A stretch of 41,336 nucleotides of DNA from Actinomycetota bacterium (GTDB lineage: Bacteria; Actinomycetota; JAUVYG01), in the NCBI GenBank assembly GCA_030603185.1, contig JAUVYG010000007.1, positions 1 to 41,336 of the forward strand, given 5' to 3'. Shown here piece after piece: positions 10,041 to 19,488 of the stretch. The notes under the pieces are model-generated. The model made no database searches, was not told the origin of the DNA, and was given only the letters and a program-made list of their open reading frames with translations. A program made the translations under genes and the position numbers. Position 1 is the first letter of the stretch. Every line of letters starts with the position of its first letter.

Positions 10041-10078
10041 AAACGGCCCGGTGTTTCTGTCGAATCACCGGGCCGTTT
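10041..10078 (+). terminator. Intrinsic-type terminator hairpin after nrdJ
   Basis: Perfect 13-bp inverted repeat AAACGGCCCGGTG(10041-10053) / CACCGGGCCGTTT(10066-10078), 12-nt loop, ends in TTTAT; 16 nt after the nrdJ stop. Confidence 0.85.
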
Positions 10079-10163
10079 ATCGTTCCACAAGAGTGAACGT
10101 GACCTGGTAGTCTGTTAATCTATTGCTAATGTATTACCTAATATTCAAAGGAATCGTTCTTAA

Positions 10164-11018
10164 GTGCTGTTTGTAGCAATTATCGGCATCATCGGTGGTC
10201 TGATATTCGCTTCTATGGCCTACAGTCACCACAAGGACAGTACGGGCGAGCACAAGCCGTGGGTCATTACCTCTGCGGCTTTTCTACTTATCGGAATCGC
10301 CGCCCTTATTGCATTCTTCATTATCAATCCACAATCGTTCACCGCAGAAGTGCTTCCGAGCTCCATCGGCGAAGTCTCCTCTGACGTGTTGGCTCAAACC
10401 CAAGTCGCCACCGCAACACCCGAAGCCTATAAGAGTATCGAGGTCGTGCTTCCTGCTACCATGCCTTCATGGCACAACCTTGCGGAATTTTCGGGATCAT
10501 CAAGTACGCTCAGCTCGACTTTCAATACCACAGGGGAGTACTGGCGGCTAAGGTGGGACCTCGAGCCAACTGGCTCACCCGCCAGTTTCAGCTTTACCGT
10601 ACTTGATTCAGCTGGAAGTCCAGTCTCCAGGGACGCAACAGCTGACGGGCCAGTGCGCGAGACCTTTTACTACCTTTCCGGTAATTTCAGGGTTCAAGTC
10701 AAATCAGACAACGTAAAATGGAACCTCGATATCGATGACCGCTACACATGGGATCGAGTGCTAGATGTTGACGGCGAAGGGGATGCTGATTCAGCCCCTT
10801 TCAGCATCACGGGCGACCAGTGGAGGGTCACCGTGCAGTCCGAAGATGATGGAATGACCTTTAGCGTTCTGGAAGACGGAAAGGAAGTGGCAGCTTCAGA
10901 GGTATTGGCAACCCCGAACGAAGCACGCCTCACTAAAACCGGCTCCTTCCAAGTAAAAGTTAAGAGCGATTCCAACTGGACCCTATCGATTGACCAGCAT
11001 TTGCCAGGAGTAGAATGA
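10164..11018 (+). CDS. Membrane-anchored protein with two tandem ~80-aa extracytoplasmic (probably beta-sandwich) repeats
   Basis: GTG start; two TM helices; repeats STFNTTGEYWRLRWDLEP..SFSFTVLDSAGSPV..RETFYYLSGNFRVQVKSDNVKWNLDIDD and APFSITGDQWRVTVQSEDDGMTFSVLEDGKEV..EARLTKTGSFQVKVKSDSNWTLSIDQ. Confidence 0.6.
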   Translation: MLFVAIIGIIGGLIFASMAYSHHKDSTGEHKPWVITSAAFLLIGIAALIAFFIINPQSFTAEVLPSSIGEVSSDVLAQTQVATATPEAYKSIEVVLPATMPSWHNLAEFSGSSSTLSSTFNTTGEYWRLRWDLEPTGSPASFSFTVLDSAGSPVSRDATADGPVRETFYYLSGNFRVQVKSDNVKWNLDIDDRYTWDRVLDVDGEGDADSAPFSITGDQWRVTVQSEDDGMTFSVLEDGKEVAASEVLATPNEARLTKTGSFQVKVKSDSNWTLSIDQHLPGVE

Positions 11019-11809
11019 TGAGAAGATTCTTTGTCCCGCAGCTAGTGATCGGCCTGATCATCTTGGCAATGGTCTCTACATCCTGTTCTGGGGGCTCAAA
11101 GGAATACTCGAACTTGAATGCAGAGCTTCAGACGTTGGTCAACGAGGTGTCTAGTGACTTTAACAAAATGAGTCTGTCTCTTGAGCAGTGGTCATCATCC
11201 GAGGAGCTGGCGGACGCTGTATCGGCAATGCAATCCGCCGCTGAGTCAAGTAGTAAGCTGGTCCAGACAGAAACCGCGCTCATAGGAAAGGCCGTTGAGG
11301 TGATGAATCAAGCGAACACTGATGAGCAGGTGAAAGCTGCTCAGGATACTGTTGATAGTTACTCAGCACACCTCGATATAATGAAATCGCTTGAGTCCTC
11401 AATGGTAAGTCTCTCGTATACGCAGAATGCTCTATATTCGCTATCCGGCGCCGTGAACGCCATTGATGCAAGTAGGCGCTCGAAGAGTGATGGGTCTACT
11501 AATTCTGTCATTTCTGAGGCTTCGGCCACTTTAGACCACCTCTCTGATCCGGTTGAAAGCGGCGCCCTAGAAAAGGCAATCGGCACGGAACCAACAACCG
11601 CTGTGGCGGATATGATATCGATCCTCTCAAGCCTAAGTTCTGCGGACTCCGAGTCGGATGCAATTTGGGCGGACGAAATCGACAGTGGCGTTTTGGACTC
11701 TGAGGCGGCTCTTTCCGAGCTAAAGGGGAAGGCCTCGGGCCTCACCCGTGAAGTGATGAAGAGGATTGAATCAATATCTTCAAGCTCGAATCCAGAACTA
11801 GAAGAATAG
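11015..11809 (+). CDS. Putative lipoprotein, helical, function unknown
   Basis: MMRRFFVPQLVIGLIILAMVSTSCSGGS has a lipobox-like signal peptide. ATGA overlap with the preceding gene. Confidence 0.65.
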   Translation: MMRRFFVPQLVIGLIILAMVSTSCSGGSKEYSNLNAELQTLVNEVSSDFNKMSLSLEQWSSSEELADAVSAMQSAAESSSKLVQTETALIGKAVEVMNQANTDEQVKAAQDTVDSYSAHLDIMKSLESSMVSLSYTQNALYSLSGAVNAIDASRRSKSDGSTNSVISEASATLDHLSDPVESGALEKAIGTEPTTAVADMISILSSLSSADSESDAIWADEIDSGVLDSEAALSELKGKASGLTREVMKRIESISSSSNPELEE

Positions 11810-11866
11810 ACAAAACCCATTCCCTTGCGGTAAAAACAGCAAGGTTAATTCTAATAAGGAGACTAA

Positions 11867-13126
11867 ATGCCTCAAAGCATGGCTGAAAAGATAGTCAGTG
11901 AAAAGGCTGGTAAGCCAGTCAAAGCCGGAGAAATAGTAATTGCTAAGGTGGACGCGGCACTGACTCAGGACGGTACTGGTCCACTTACGATTCGACAGTT
12001 GAGAAAATTCAGCGAGGACAAAGCTGCTAATCCGGGTCGGACGGTTCAGTTCCTCGACCACGCAGCACCCAGTCCACGGATGGAATTGTCCAATGATCAT
12101 ATGCTAATGCGTGAGTTTGCTCAGACCACTGGTTCAGTCTTGTCTGAGGTGGGCGACGGTATCTGCCACCAGATCATGGCTGAACGATTCGTTCGACCCG
12201 GTGATCTTATGGTCGGAGCGGACTCCCATACCTGTACTGGGGGTGGCCTTGGCGCATTTTCCACTGGGATGGGCTCCACCGACGTTGCGGCTGCGATTTC
12301 GCTAGGGAAGACATGGTTGAAGGTTCCTGAAACCATTCGCTTCGAGGTGAGTGGATACTTTCAGCGACATGTTTACTCCAAGGATTTAGCTCTTGCTGTA
12401 ATTGGTCAAATGGGAGCTGACGGTTGTGACTATATGTCAATGGAGTGGGGTGGGGGAGCGATCGATGCGATGCCTATCCACGAGAGACTTACCGTCTCAA
12501 ACATGGCGGTAGAGGCCGGTGCCAAGTGTGGCCTCATGCCTTCGGACGACAAGACACGAGAGTACCTTGCCTCTTATGGGCGAGAGACCGACTGGCGACC
12601 TCTTGCTGCAGACCCCGGAGCAGCTTATTCCCGAGTTGTAGATATCGATGCGACACAGATAGTACCGATGGTTGCCATGCCCCACACCGTCGACAACGTA
12701 GTTCAGATTGACGACGAGCAGGTCAAGGGTGTCCAAATCGATCAAGTATTCTTAGGATCATGCACTAACTGCAGGATCGAGGACATACGAGTATTCGTCG
12801 GACTCACCAAGGGCAAAAAGAGGCACCCCAGAACTAGGGTGATTGTGACTCCTGCATCTCGGGCGGTAATGAAACAGGCTGCTGACGAGGGTCTTCTCTC
12901 GGAGCTGCTTGATTTTGGGGCGACCATTACAACACCAGGGTGCGGTGTATGCGTCGGGGTGCACGGCGGCGTTCTAGGGGACGGCGAGAAGTGCCTGGCA
13001 ACATCGAATCGTAACTTCAAGGGCAGAATGGGAAATCCAGATTCCTACATCTATCTGGGCTCTCCTGCGACAGCTGCTGCCACTGCTATATACGGGGTTC
13101 TTGCGGACCCGAGAGAGGTCGTCTAA
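11867..13126 (+). CDS. leuC: 3-isopropylmalate dehydratase / homoaconitase large subunit (archaeal/HacA-type)
   Basis: 419 aa; FLDHAAPSPRMELSNDH, GADSHTCTGGGLGAFSTGMGSTDVA, VFLGSCTNCRIEDIR, TPGCGVCVGVHGGVLGDGEKCLATSNRNFKGRMGNP: aconitase-family 4Fe-4S ligands. Strong RBS AAGGAG. Confidence 0.9.
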   Translation: MPQSMAEKIVSEKAGKPVKAGEIVIAKVDAALTQDGTGPLTIRQLRKFSEDKAANPGRTVQFLDHAAPSPRMELSNDHMLMREFAQTTGSVLSEVGDGICHQIMAERFVRPGDLMVGADSHTCTGGGLGAFSTGMGSTDVAAAISLGKTWLKVPETIRFEVSGYFQRHVYSKDLALAVIGQMGADGCDYMSMEWGGGAIDAMPIHERLTVSNMAVEAGAKCGLMPSDDKTREYLASYGRETDWRPLAADPGAAYSRVVDIDATQIVPMVAMPHTVDNVVQIDDEQVKGVQIDQVFLGSCTNCRIEDIRVFVGLTKGKKRHPRTRVIVTPASRAVMKQAADEGLLSELLDFGATITTPGCGVCVGVHGGVLGDGEKCLATSNRNFKGRMGNPDSYIYLGSPATAAATAIYGVLADPREVV

Positions 13127-13626
13127 TGGATATCAAGGGTCATGCATGGAAGTTCGGAGATAGCATTTCCACCGACCACATCGCTCCTGGTCGTCTATTT
13201 CACTTGAGATCGAATCTTCCTGAGTTCGCCAAGCACGTACTAGAGGATGTTAGACCTGAGTTTCCAAGCCATGTTCAACAAGGTGACTTTATTGTCGGTG
13301 GTAAGAACTTCGGACTTGGTTCCAGCAGAGAGCATGCACCTCAAATCATCAAAATGGCTGGCGTCGGAGCTGTTCTAGCCAAGTCATTTGCACGTATATT
13401 CTTCCGCAATGCCATCAACGTTGGTCTGCCTGTGATCGTTTGCGATACAGATAGGATGTCTGACGGAGACGAGATCAAAGTCGATCTCGAGGCTGGCACA
13501 GTACTTAACTTGACCAACGGCGATGAGCAGTCATTTCCAGCCTTGCCCGGCGTTATGAGAGAAATCCTCATGAACGACGGTCTGGCTCAGTACATCAAGG
13601 ATCACCAAGACTTACCGATCCACTAA
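13126..13626 (+). CDS. leuD: 3-isopropylmalate dehydratase small subunit
   Basis: 166 aa; GHAWKFGDSISTDHIAPGR, GKNFGLGSSREHAPQ, SFARIFFRNAINVGLPVI. TAATG overlap with leuC. Confidence 0.9.
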   Translation: MDIKGHAWKFGDSISTDHIAPGRLFHLRSNLPEFAKHVLEDVRPEFPSHVQQGDFIVGGKNFGLGSSREHAPQIIKMAGVGAVLAKSFARIFFRNAINVGLPVIVCDTDRMSDGDEIKVDLEAGTVLNLTNGDEQSFPALPGVMREILMNDGLAQYIKDHQDLPIH

Positions 13627-13644
13627 CTGACTGCTTCTAATAAT

Positions 13645-14451
13645 TCATTGAGCCAGACGCGAACGAACATTTCTGGGAACTGACTCCGGTTGGTTCTTAG
13701 CCTTTACCCGTAGTCTTCTGAGCTCGCTCTTAGGGATGGATATCCGGCCCGTGACACCTTTACGGAATCTGACAAGACCACTTTTGATCATTCGTTGTAT
13801 TACGCTATGGTGCACGCCCAGTGCGTTCGAGAATGACACTAGATTGTAGTCGTCAGGTCGGGGGAGCGCTCGTTCGATCAGGGCCTTGACCTTGTCTAGT
13901 CTTGTGCGGGAAATACCATAATGCCCCCAGAACGTCTGATCGGGGTTAATGGCTCCCCTGCGTACCAATTCACGCAGATATCCGTAGTCAACGTTCATCT
14001 CAGCCGCTGCATCTTTCAGACCCAGTACGCCTCTAATGGATCTTGCATACTCCAGGAGGTCATCTCTGGCGATAGTGATAGCCTCATCGTGTGTCGATGC
14101 CTGAACAGCATCTCGTGCAATCAGTGAGTAGAGGGAACGCTGCTTCACGCCTAGAAATGCTGCAGCCTCGCTTACCTTAAAACTTCGGTCCTCGTCCCAC
14201 AGTAGGTCAATCTCTTCGTCGCTGAGATCATACCCAGGGACAAGATTTCGCAGTTCTCTGGCCCTCATTTGGCATGGTCCACAGAAGCGCGTCCTTTGGG
14301 CTGCCTCGTACGAGATTACCCTCTGGCAGTCAGGTGCTGCGCACTCAACATCACTAGGGTTCTTCTTTTCTGTAGCCCTGCCTGTTAGGTGGGCCCTTAG
14401 TAGTGGTAGCTGATCATTATCATGAACTCGTTCTTCTTGAGTGTCCTTCAC
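13645..14451 (-). CDS. Multi-HTH (excisionase/MerR-type) DNA-binding protein with N-terminal Cys cluster
   Basis: GTG start with GAGGAAGAGG RBS on the minus strand. CAAPDCQRV...FCGPCQMR Cys cluster, then three HTH-like units: VSEAAAFLGVKQRSLYSLIARDAV; LKDAAAEMNVDYGYLRELVRRGAI; LVSFSNALGVHHSVIQRMIKSGLV...GRISIPKSEL. Confidence 0.65.
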   Translation of the reverse strand: MKDTQEERVHDNDQLPLLRAHLTGRATEKKNPSDVECAAPDCQRVISYEAAQRTRFCGPCQMRARELRNLVPGYDLSDEEIDLLWDEDRSFKVSEAAAFLGVKQRSLYSLIARDAVQASTHDEAITIARDDLLEYARSIRGVLGLKDAAAEMNVDYGYLRELVRRGAINPDQTFWGHYGISRTRLDKVKALIERALPRPDDYNLVSFSNALGVHHSVIQRMIKSGLVRFRKGVTGRISIPKSELRRLRVKAKNQPESVPRNVRSRLAQ

Positions 14452-14600
14452 AATACGCCTCTTCCTCGAGGTAAAGGTTGCAGCCCCATATAGTTAATAT
14501 TTCCAGGTCTCGACTAGGCCAAACAGCTACTTCTGTGTGTGACGGAACCAAGATGTTGGGTAGTAAACAGTTGAGGCAAATCAAAAGAATGGGAAATGAC

Positions 14601-14798
14601 ATGACACGGATAAAATCCTTTACTACTTCTCTCGAAATTTTTAAGACTCAGGGTGAATTGGATCGACTCGACGAGATAATCAATGAGTTCATTGCTGCCA
14701 ACTCCGCGAGGGTCATCAGTGTTTCTGACACTACTACCACTGATGGGGGTTCAACCATCGGGTTGATCAGGGCGTTGACGTACGAGGATTCTGCGTGA
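14601..14798 (+). CDS. Small conserved-looking protein of unknown function (65 aa)
   Basis: MTRIKSFTTSLEIFKTQGELDRLDEIINEFIAANSARVISVSDTTTTDGGSTIGLIRALTYEDSA. 4-nt GTGA overlap with the downstream rubrerythrin-like gene. The ORF-track start at 14478 looks artefactual. Confidence 0.55.
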   Translation: MTRIKSFTTSLEIFKTQGELDRLDEIINEFIAANSARVISVSDTTTTDGGSTIGLIRALTYEDSA

Positions 14799-15298
14799 TT
14801 TGGAGCTGCAACGTTTGCAATCATCTTTCGCTTGGAACCAGAGGGCCTGAAAGCTGTCCAGTTTGTGGTGTTCCAAGAGATCAGTTCCACGAATGGACTC
14901 CGAAAGAGCACATTGCTGGAACTGAAACAGAGGCTAACCTGACTGAGGCCTTTGAAGGCAAGGCCAGCAGGTACGCCCGATTATTGGCATGGTCTACAAT
15001 CGCTGAGTTACAAGGGGACAGAGAGGCTGCTGCTCTATTTAGGCAACGAGCGGATGAGGATATGGCACACGCCATTTCGCACTTGATTCGTTTAGGGGTC
15101 GATTCCGACACAGGGGCAAATCTTCAAAAGGCGCAGGATGAGTCGGGAAACAACAATCGCATTGTGTACCCGGGGTACTTTAGTGTGGCAGAGGACGAGG
15201 GGTTTGCGGACGCGGGTCACTACTTTGCCTCTGTCGGACAAAGAGAGCTTACCCATTCCGATACCTACCTGGAGTTGATCGAAAGAGCTCACACGTAA
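14795..15298 (+). CDS. Rubrerythrin-like protein with N-terminal rubredoxin domain and ferritin-like diiron domain
   Basis: MIWSCNVCNHLSLGTRGPESCPVCGVPRDQFHEW (two CxxC) followed by helices with EGKASRYARLL, DEDMAH, AEDEGFADAGHYF, RELTH. Confidence 0.8.
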   Translation: MIWSCNVCNHLSLGTRGPESCPVCGVPRDQFHEWTPKEHIAGTETEANLTEAFEGKASRYARLLAWSTIAELQGDREAAALFRQRADEDMAHAISHLIRLGVDSDTGANLQKAQDESGNNNRIVYPGYFSVAEDEGFADAGHYFASVGQRELTHSDTYLELIERAHT

Positions 15299-15375
15299 GT
15301 CGTGATTCAAGCCCAACCGTAGATTTGCCGATAAACAAGGTCTATTAGATAAGTTAGGCTAGGGGCCCCCAACTC

Positions 15376-17139
15376 GTGACTCGAATGAGCCCAAACTCAC
15401 ACACAGGAATACAGAAGCCCGTTCCGTGGGGCGGTCGCGCAGTAGCGGTTGTGCTGCTTATCCTTGTCCTATTCGGTACTCTAGCCGCCATTACGATAAT
15501 TCGACAGATCGAGTTCAGGCTTATCGACGTTATAGCGAGTTCGGATCGCGCACCCATCGTTGCCCTTTACCAAGAGTCCTACATGGAAAATGTGTCCAAT
15601 CCTGATAGCGATGACTGGCAGGCAGAGGTAGAGATGGAGCTATCCAATGTATTGGCTGCAGATATCACAGTGTCACTTCAGTCCGCCGACACCGACCATA
15701 ATCTGACACAAGAGCTCTCAAACCAAATCGCGGGAACGATCAATCACTCCGCTAAAGGTATTATTCCTATCTCCGACGGAAGAGCACTGGTCTCTAGCCG
15801 CGCCCTAATCGGGCCCTCGGACGCTCCCAAGTTGCTTGTGATCGAGGGTCCTATTACCGATTTTGGACCTGCTTTGGGCCGCACCATTGCCGTCGTCTGG
15901 GCAGTTATCGCGGTGCTAGTAACTATCTTCATCACCATTGGGCATGTGTTCGTGAGAACGGCTTTGCGTCACAGCCAGGGGCTTGACCAACTTACCCAAC
16001 AGCTGCAAGAAGAAGTTATGTTCGATCGAACAACTGGGGCAATGAGTCGCACATATTTTGATGAGTCTTCCGAGGATGAGATCAGTCGAGCCAGAAGGCA
16101 TGATCGTCCACTGGGTATGATGCTCGTTGATGTTCCTGATCTAGGGGATATCCGACATTCACAAGGCAGAGATGCCATCGAGACCGCCATGGCCCTCGTA
16201 GGCGGTCATATCTCAGCTCAGTTAAGAGAGGCCGATACGATTTCTCGTTTCGCCTCAGATCAATTCATCGTCCTGCTGCCGGAGTCGAATGCCTCATCGG
16301 TCGAGACAGTCAGCAGCCGAGTAGTCGAATCTTTGGGCACGTTCAATGATTCCAACCCGTTTGAAGCTATGGTCTTTTCCCGGGTGAATATCGGTGTGTC
16401 TACATATCCTGAATCTGGAGATGATATCGACGGACTTATTGCGGCCGCTGAAATAGCACTTATCTGGGCAGAGCTTGAGGAGGGCTCGAGGCTTCAGCGC
16501 TTTGATCAGATCCGGTCATACGGTGGCAAAGAAGAGTTGCTCGTCAGAATAGAGGCCAGGCTGAAGAGTGCAGGCCTCTCAACATGCATTTCCCTTGCAA
16601 ACGTTATCGAGGAGAGCAGGCTATGCTGCACAGGCCATCAGGCCAGGGTAGCGGAGCTTTCAGACCGGATAGCTGAACGACTAGGACTGGATGTGTTCAC
16701 CAGGCAGACGTTAGCAATAGCTGGCAAGGTCCATGACCTCGGTATGATATCTGCGACCGAGGAGGAGCTCAAGAACTACAGCTTCGCTTCCTCGGATCCA
16801 CCCGAGTCCATAAGAAAGCATCCAGAGAATGCAGTGCGGCTACTCAACCTTCCAGCCGACCTGAAGATGGTTGGAGAGGCGATTCTGGCCCATCACGAAA
16901 ACTACGATGGAACTGGATACCCTGCAGGGATCGAGCGTCAGCAGATTCCCATATCCGCTAGAATCCTAAGGGCAGCGGATGCTTTTGACCACATGAGTTG
17001 CTCGACTGATCCCGTAGGGGTTGGACAATTCGACTCTGAGTCTATCGTGCGGTCATTATCAAAGATGCCAGCCTTTGACCCTGTGGTCATAGAAGCATTG
17101 GCGAAAGAAGTTGGAAAGAGGCAGCTGGCTGCTGTTTAG
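15376..17139 (+). CDS. Membrane-bound signalling protein: two N-terminal TM segments, degenerate GGDEF domain, HD-GYP-type domain
   Basis: [20 protein letters not shown] and [27 protein letters not shown]-like region with [15 protein letters not shown] in place of the GGDEF motif; [18 protein letters not shown]...GKVHDLGMI...[17 protein letters not shown]. Confidence 0.85.
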   Translation: MTRMSPNSHTGIQKPVPWGGRAVAVVLLILVLFGTLAAITIIRQIEFRLIDVIASSDRAPIVALYQESYMENVSNPDSDDWQAEVEMELSNVLAADITVSLQSADTDHNLTQELSNQIAGTINHSAKGIIPISDGRALVSSRALIGPSDAPKLLVIEGPITDFGPALGRTIAVVWAVIAVLVTIFITIGHVFVRTALRHSQGLDQLTQQLQEEVMFDRTTGAMSRTYFDESSEDEISRARRHDRPLGMMLVDVPDLGDIRHSQGRDAIETAMALVGGHISAQLREADTISRFASDQFIVLLPESNASSVETVSSRVVESLGTFNDSNPFEAMVFSRVNIGVSTYPESGDDIDGLIAAAEIALIWAELEEGSRLQRFDQIRSYGGKEELLVRIEARLKSAGLSTCISLANVIEESRLCCTGHQARVAELSDRIAERLGLDVFTRQTLAIAGKVHDLGMISATEEELKNYSFASSDPPESIRKHPENAVRLLNLPADLKMVGEAILAHHENYDGTGYPAGIERQQIPISARILRAADAFDHMSCSTDPVGVGQFDSESIVRSLSKMPAFDPVVIEALAKEVGKRQLAAV

Positions 17140-17327
17140 ACCGCTTTGACAATCTTTCCAGATTTGATGCACTGAGTGCAGACCTTGGTCTGCTGAGTCG
17201 TTCCGTTCACAGAAATACGAATCTTCTGAATGTTCGGAGACCATCTACGTCGTGTCTTGGTGTGTGAATGACTAACATTGTTGCCGTAAACCGGCTGTTT
17301 GCCACATATCTCACAGCGTTGAGCCAT
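17136..17327 (-). CDS. rpmB: 50S ribosomal protein L28 (zinc-ribbon type)
   Basis: [63 protein letters not shown]. The ORF-track extension to 17402 is not needed. Confidence 0.97.
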   Translation of the reverse strand: MAQRCEICGKQPVYGNNVSHSHTKTRRRWSPNIQKIRISVNGTTQQTKVCTQCIKSGKIVKAV

Positions 17328-17375
17328 GTTTAGTTCCTTACTAGTTGATAACTTCAGGGATGTTACCATCGCCAC

Positions 17376-19475
17376 ATGGTCGATGCAACAGATTCGACGC
17401 ACCAGCGTAATAGCTTAGAAGATGAAGTAGCTGTTCTGGCCGGGGTAGGACCGGGAAGAGCTGCGCGGCTTCAAGTCATGGGTGTCCATACTCTTGGAGA
17501 CCTATTGACAACATACCCCATCCGCTACATGGATCTGTCCAGCGAATCAAAGATTTCGGACCTTAGGGTCGGACAAATGGCCTCTGTCCGCGGAGTCGTG
17601 AAAGAGCTGAGTGTACCCCCTGTCAGGCGCGGTAAAGTGGCCGTGGTCACCGTGGCCATATATGACACGACCGGTGTGCTGTGGGGCGTATGGTTCAACC
17701 AGAGACACGTTACTGCATCTATGAGTATCGGCGACGAGATCGTTTTGTCCGGGAAAATCGTCTTTAAGTTCGGGCGTCTTCAGATAGAAGGGCCGGCCTG
17801 GGAGCTACTGAGGGACGATTCATCCGAGGGTCTACATACTAGGGGCATTATTCCAGTCCACCCCTGCACAAAGGGTCTCACCACCCGAGCGATCCGAGGC
17901 TGGGTGTACCAGGCCCTTGAACTGGTCTCTGACTCCGACATTGATCGCTTTGATCCCGTACCCTCGCCGATCTCGAATCGCAGAAACCTGGTATCACGGT
18001 CACAAGCGTTGAGGGATATTCATTTCCCCCGAGATATTAACGCTCTAAAAAGAGCGCGTGGTCGAGTCAAGTACGAAGAGCTTTTGGTTCTACAGACCGC
18101 AGTGCAACGCCGGAAAGCAATGGTGGGGGCAGATTCCCCGTCTCTACATACCTATACTGGAGATTCCATCAGCGAAATGGGGACGCAGATGGGGATCACG
18201 CCGACCGTTGATCAAGAAGATGCAACAAAACAGATCATTGATGATATGAGGTCACCTAGCCCCATGAGACGTCTTCTTCAAGGCGACGTCGGCTCTGGAA
18301 AAACTTTCGTAGCAGCATCTGCCTTGCTCCATGCTCTAGCCAGCGGTGGACAGACCGCAATCATGGCGCCCACCGAATCGCTTGCCATTCAACTGCACGG
18401 GAAATTGGGTGTGATCCTCGAGCATCTTGGTCATTCTTCGGCCCTTCTGACGGGTAGTACATCGACTGCAGACCGAAAACTCATACTTAGTGGATTACGG
18501 AGTGGAGAGGTGCATTCAGTTGTCGGAACTCACGCCCTTATCCAGAAGGATGTCCGATTCAATCGGTTGACTTTCGTCGTCATCGACGAGCAGCATCGTT
18601 TCGGCGTAGATCAAAGGGATGCACTTGTGGGTAAAGCTGCCGCTGTCGACATGCTTGTGATGACAGCCACTCCCATCCCAAGAACCCTCGCACTTACCGT
18701 CTATGGAGACCTTGAGATCACAACGCTGATGAATCCGCCAAAGGGGAGACCCCGAACCTTAACTCAGGTCATCTCGCACACAGAGCTGCCATCCGTCTAC
18801 TCGGAGCTTCAGAGACGGGTCAAAGCAGGAGAACAGGGGTATATCGTGTACCCGCTAATAGACAAGGGTGAATCGATCGACGCTCCCAGTCTGGATGCCG
18901 AGTATCAAACGATCAAAGATGAACACCTCGTTGATACAAGAGTCGGAATGCTACATGGGAGACTGAAGTCCGAGGTCAAATCTGGTGTATTGAGAGAATT
19001 CCAGAGTGGGTCCGTGCAGGTGTTGGTATCCACAACAGTCATAGAAGTCGGTATCGACGTTCCTGCCGCGACCGTGATGATCATCAGGGGGCCCGATCGT
19101 TACGGCTTGTCCCAGCTTCATCAGCTGAGAGGAAGAATAGGCAGAGGTGACAAACCGTCTATCTGTTTCGTTGTCGACGACGGTAAATCCACAGAAGTTG
19201 CTGAGAGGTTGCACCTTTTCGCGAGCGTGACTAGTGGTTTCGAGCTAGCTGAGCTTGATCTCGAAACTAGGGGAGAGGGTGATATCCTTGGAGTCAAGCA
19301 GTCGGGATTCGGCGCCCTTAGTCTGGTTCGCCTCCCAAAGGACATGACAATTTTGGAACAGGCGCGAGATGATGCAATGCAAATCGTGAAAGAGAATCCA
19401 AGCCTAAATAGAGGCGCCAACCGACATCTTGGTCGACTCGCACGGGCTGCTTTCAACTATGGATCAGGTGCCTAG
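17376..19475 (+). CDS. recG: ATP-dependent DNA helicase RecG
   Basis: [35 protein letters not shown] wedge region; Walker [57 protein letters not shown]. Confidence 0.97.
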   Translation: MVDATDSTHQRNSLEDEVAVLAGVGPGRAARLQVMGVHTLGDLLTTYPIRYMDLSSESKISDLRVGQMASVRGVVKELSVPPVRRGKVAVVTVAIYDTTGVLWGVWFNQRHVTASMSIGDEIVLSGKIVFKFGRLQIEGPAWELLRDDSSEGLHTRGIIPVHPCTKGLTTRAIRGWVYQALELVSDSDIDRFDPVPSPISNRRNLVSRSQALRDIHFPRDINALKRARGRVKYEELLVLQTAVQRRKAMVGADSPSLHTYTGDSISEMGTQMGITPTVDQEDATKQIIDDMRSPSPMRRLLQGDVGSGKTFVAASALLHALASGGQTAIMAPTESLAIQLHGKLGVILEHLGHSSALLTGSTSTADRKLILSGLRSGEVHSVVGTHALIQKDVRFNRLTFVVIDEQHRFGVDQRDALVGKAAAVDMLVMTATPIPRTLALTVYGDLEITTLMNPPKGRPRTLTQVISHTELPSVYSELQRRVKAGEQGYIVYPLIDKGESIDAPSLDAEYQTIKDEHLVDTRVGMLHGRLKSEVKSGVLREFQSGSVQVLVSTTVIEVGIDVPAATVMIIRGPDRYGLSQLHQLRGRIGRGDKPSICFVVDDGKSTEVAERLHLFASVTSGFELAELDLETRGEGDILGVKQSGFGALSLVRLPKDMTILEQARDDAMQIVKENPSLNRGANRHLGRLARAAFNYGSGA

Positions 19476-19488
19476 GCATGGAGAAAAA

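Noticed and set aside
11823-11844. Hairpin CCTTGC-N10-GCAAGG upstream of leuC
   Set aside because: Only a 6-bp stem with no U-tract and no leader peptide or T-box motif recognised; too weak to call an attenuator or terminator.
13645-14451. Interpretation as a prophage/ICE excisionase
   Set aside because: No integrase, att-like repeats, tRNA or phage genes nearby; the HTH type alone is insufficient.
14478-14600. N-terminal extension of the small protein (ORF-track start 14478)
   Set aside because: The extension MQPHIVNISRSRLGQT... lies in the divergent promoter region and lacks a clear RBS; MTRIKSF at 14601 looks like the family start.
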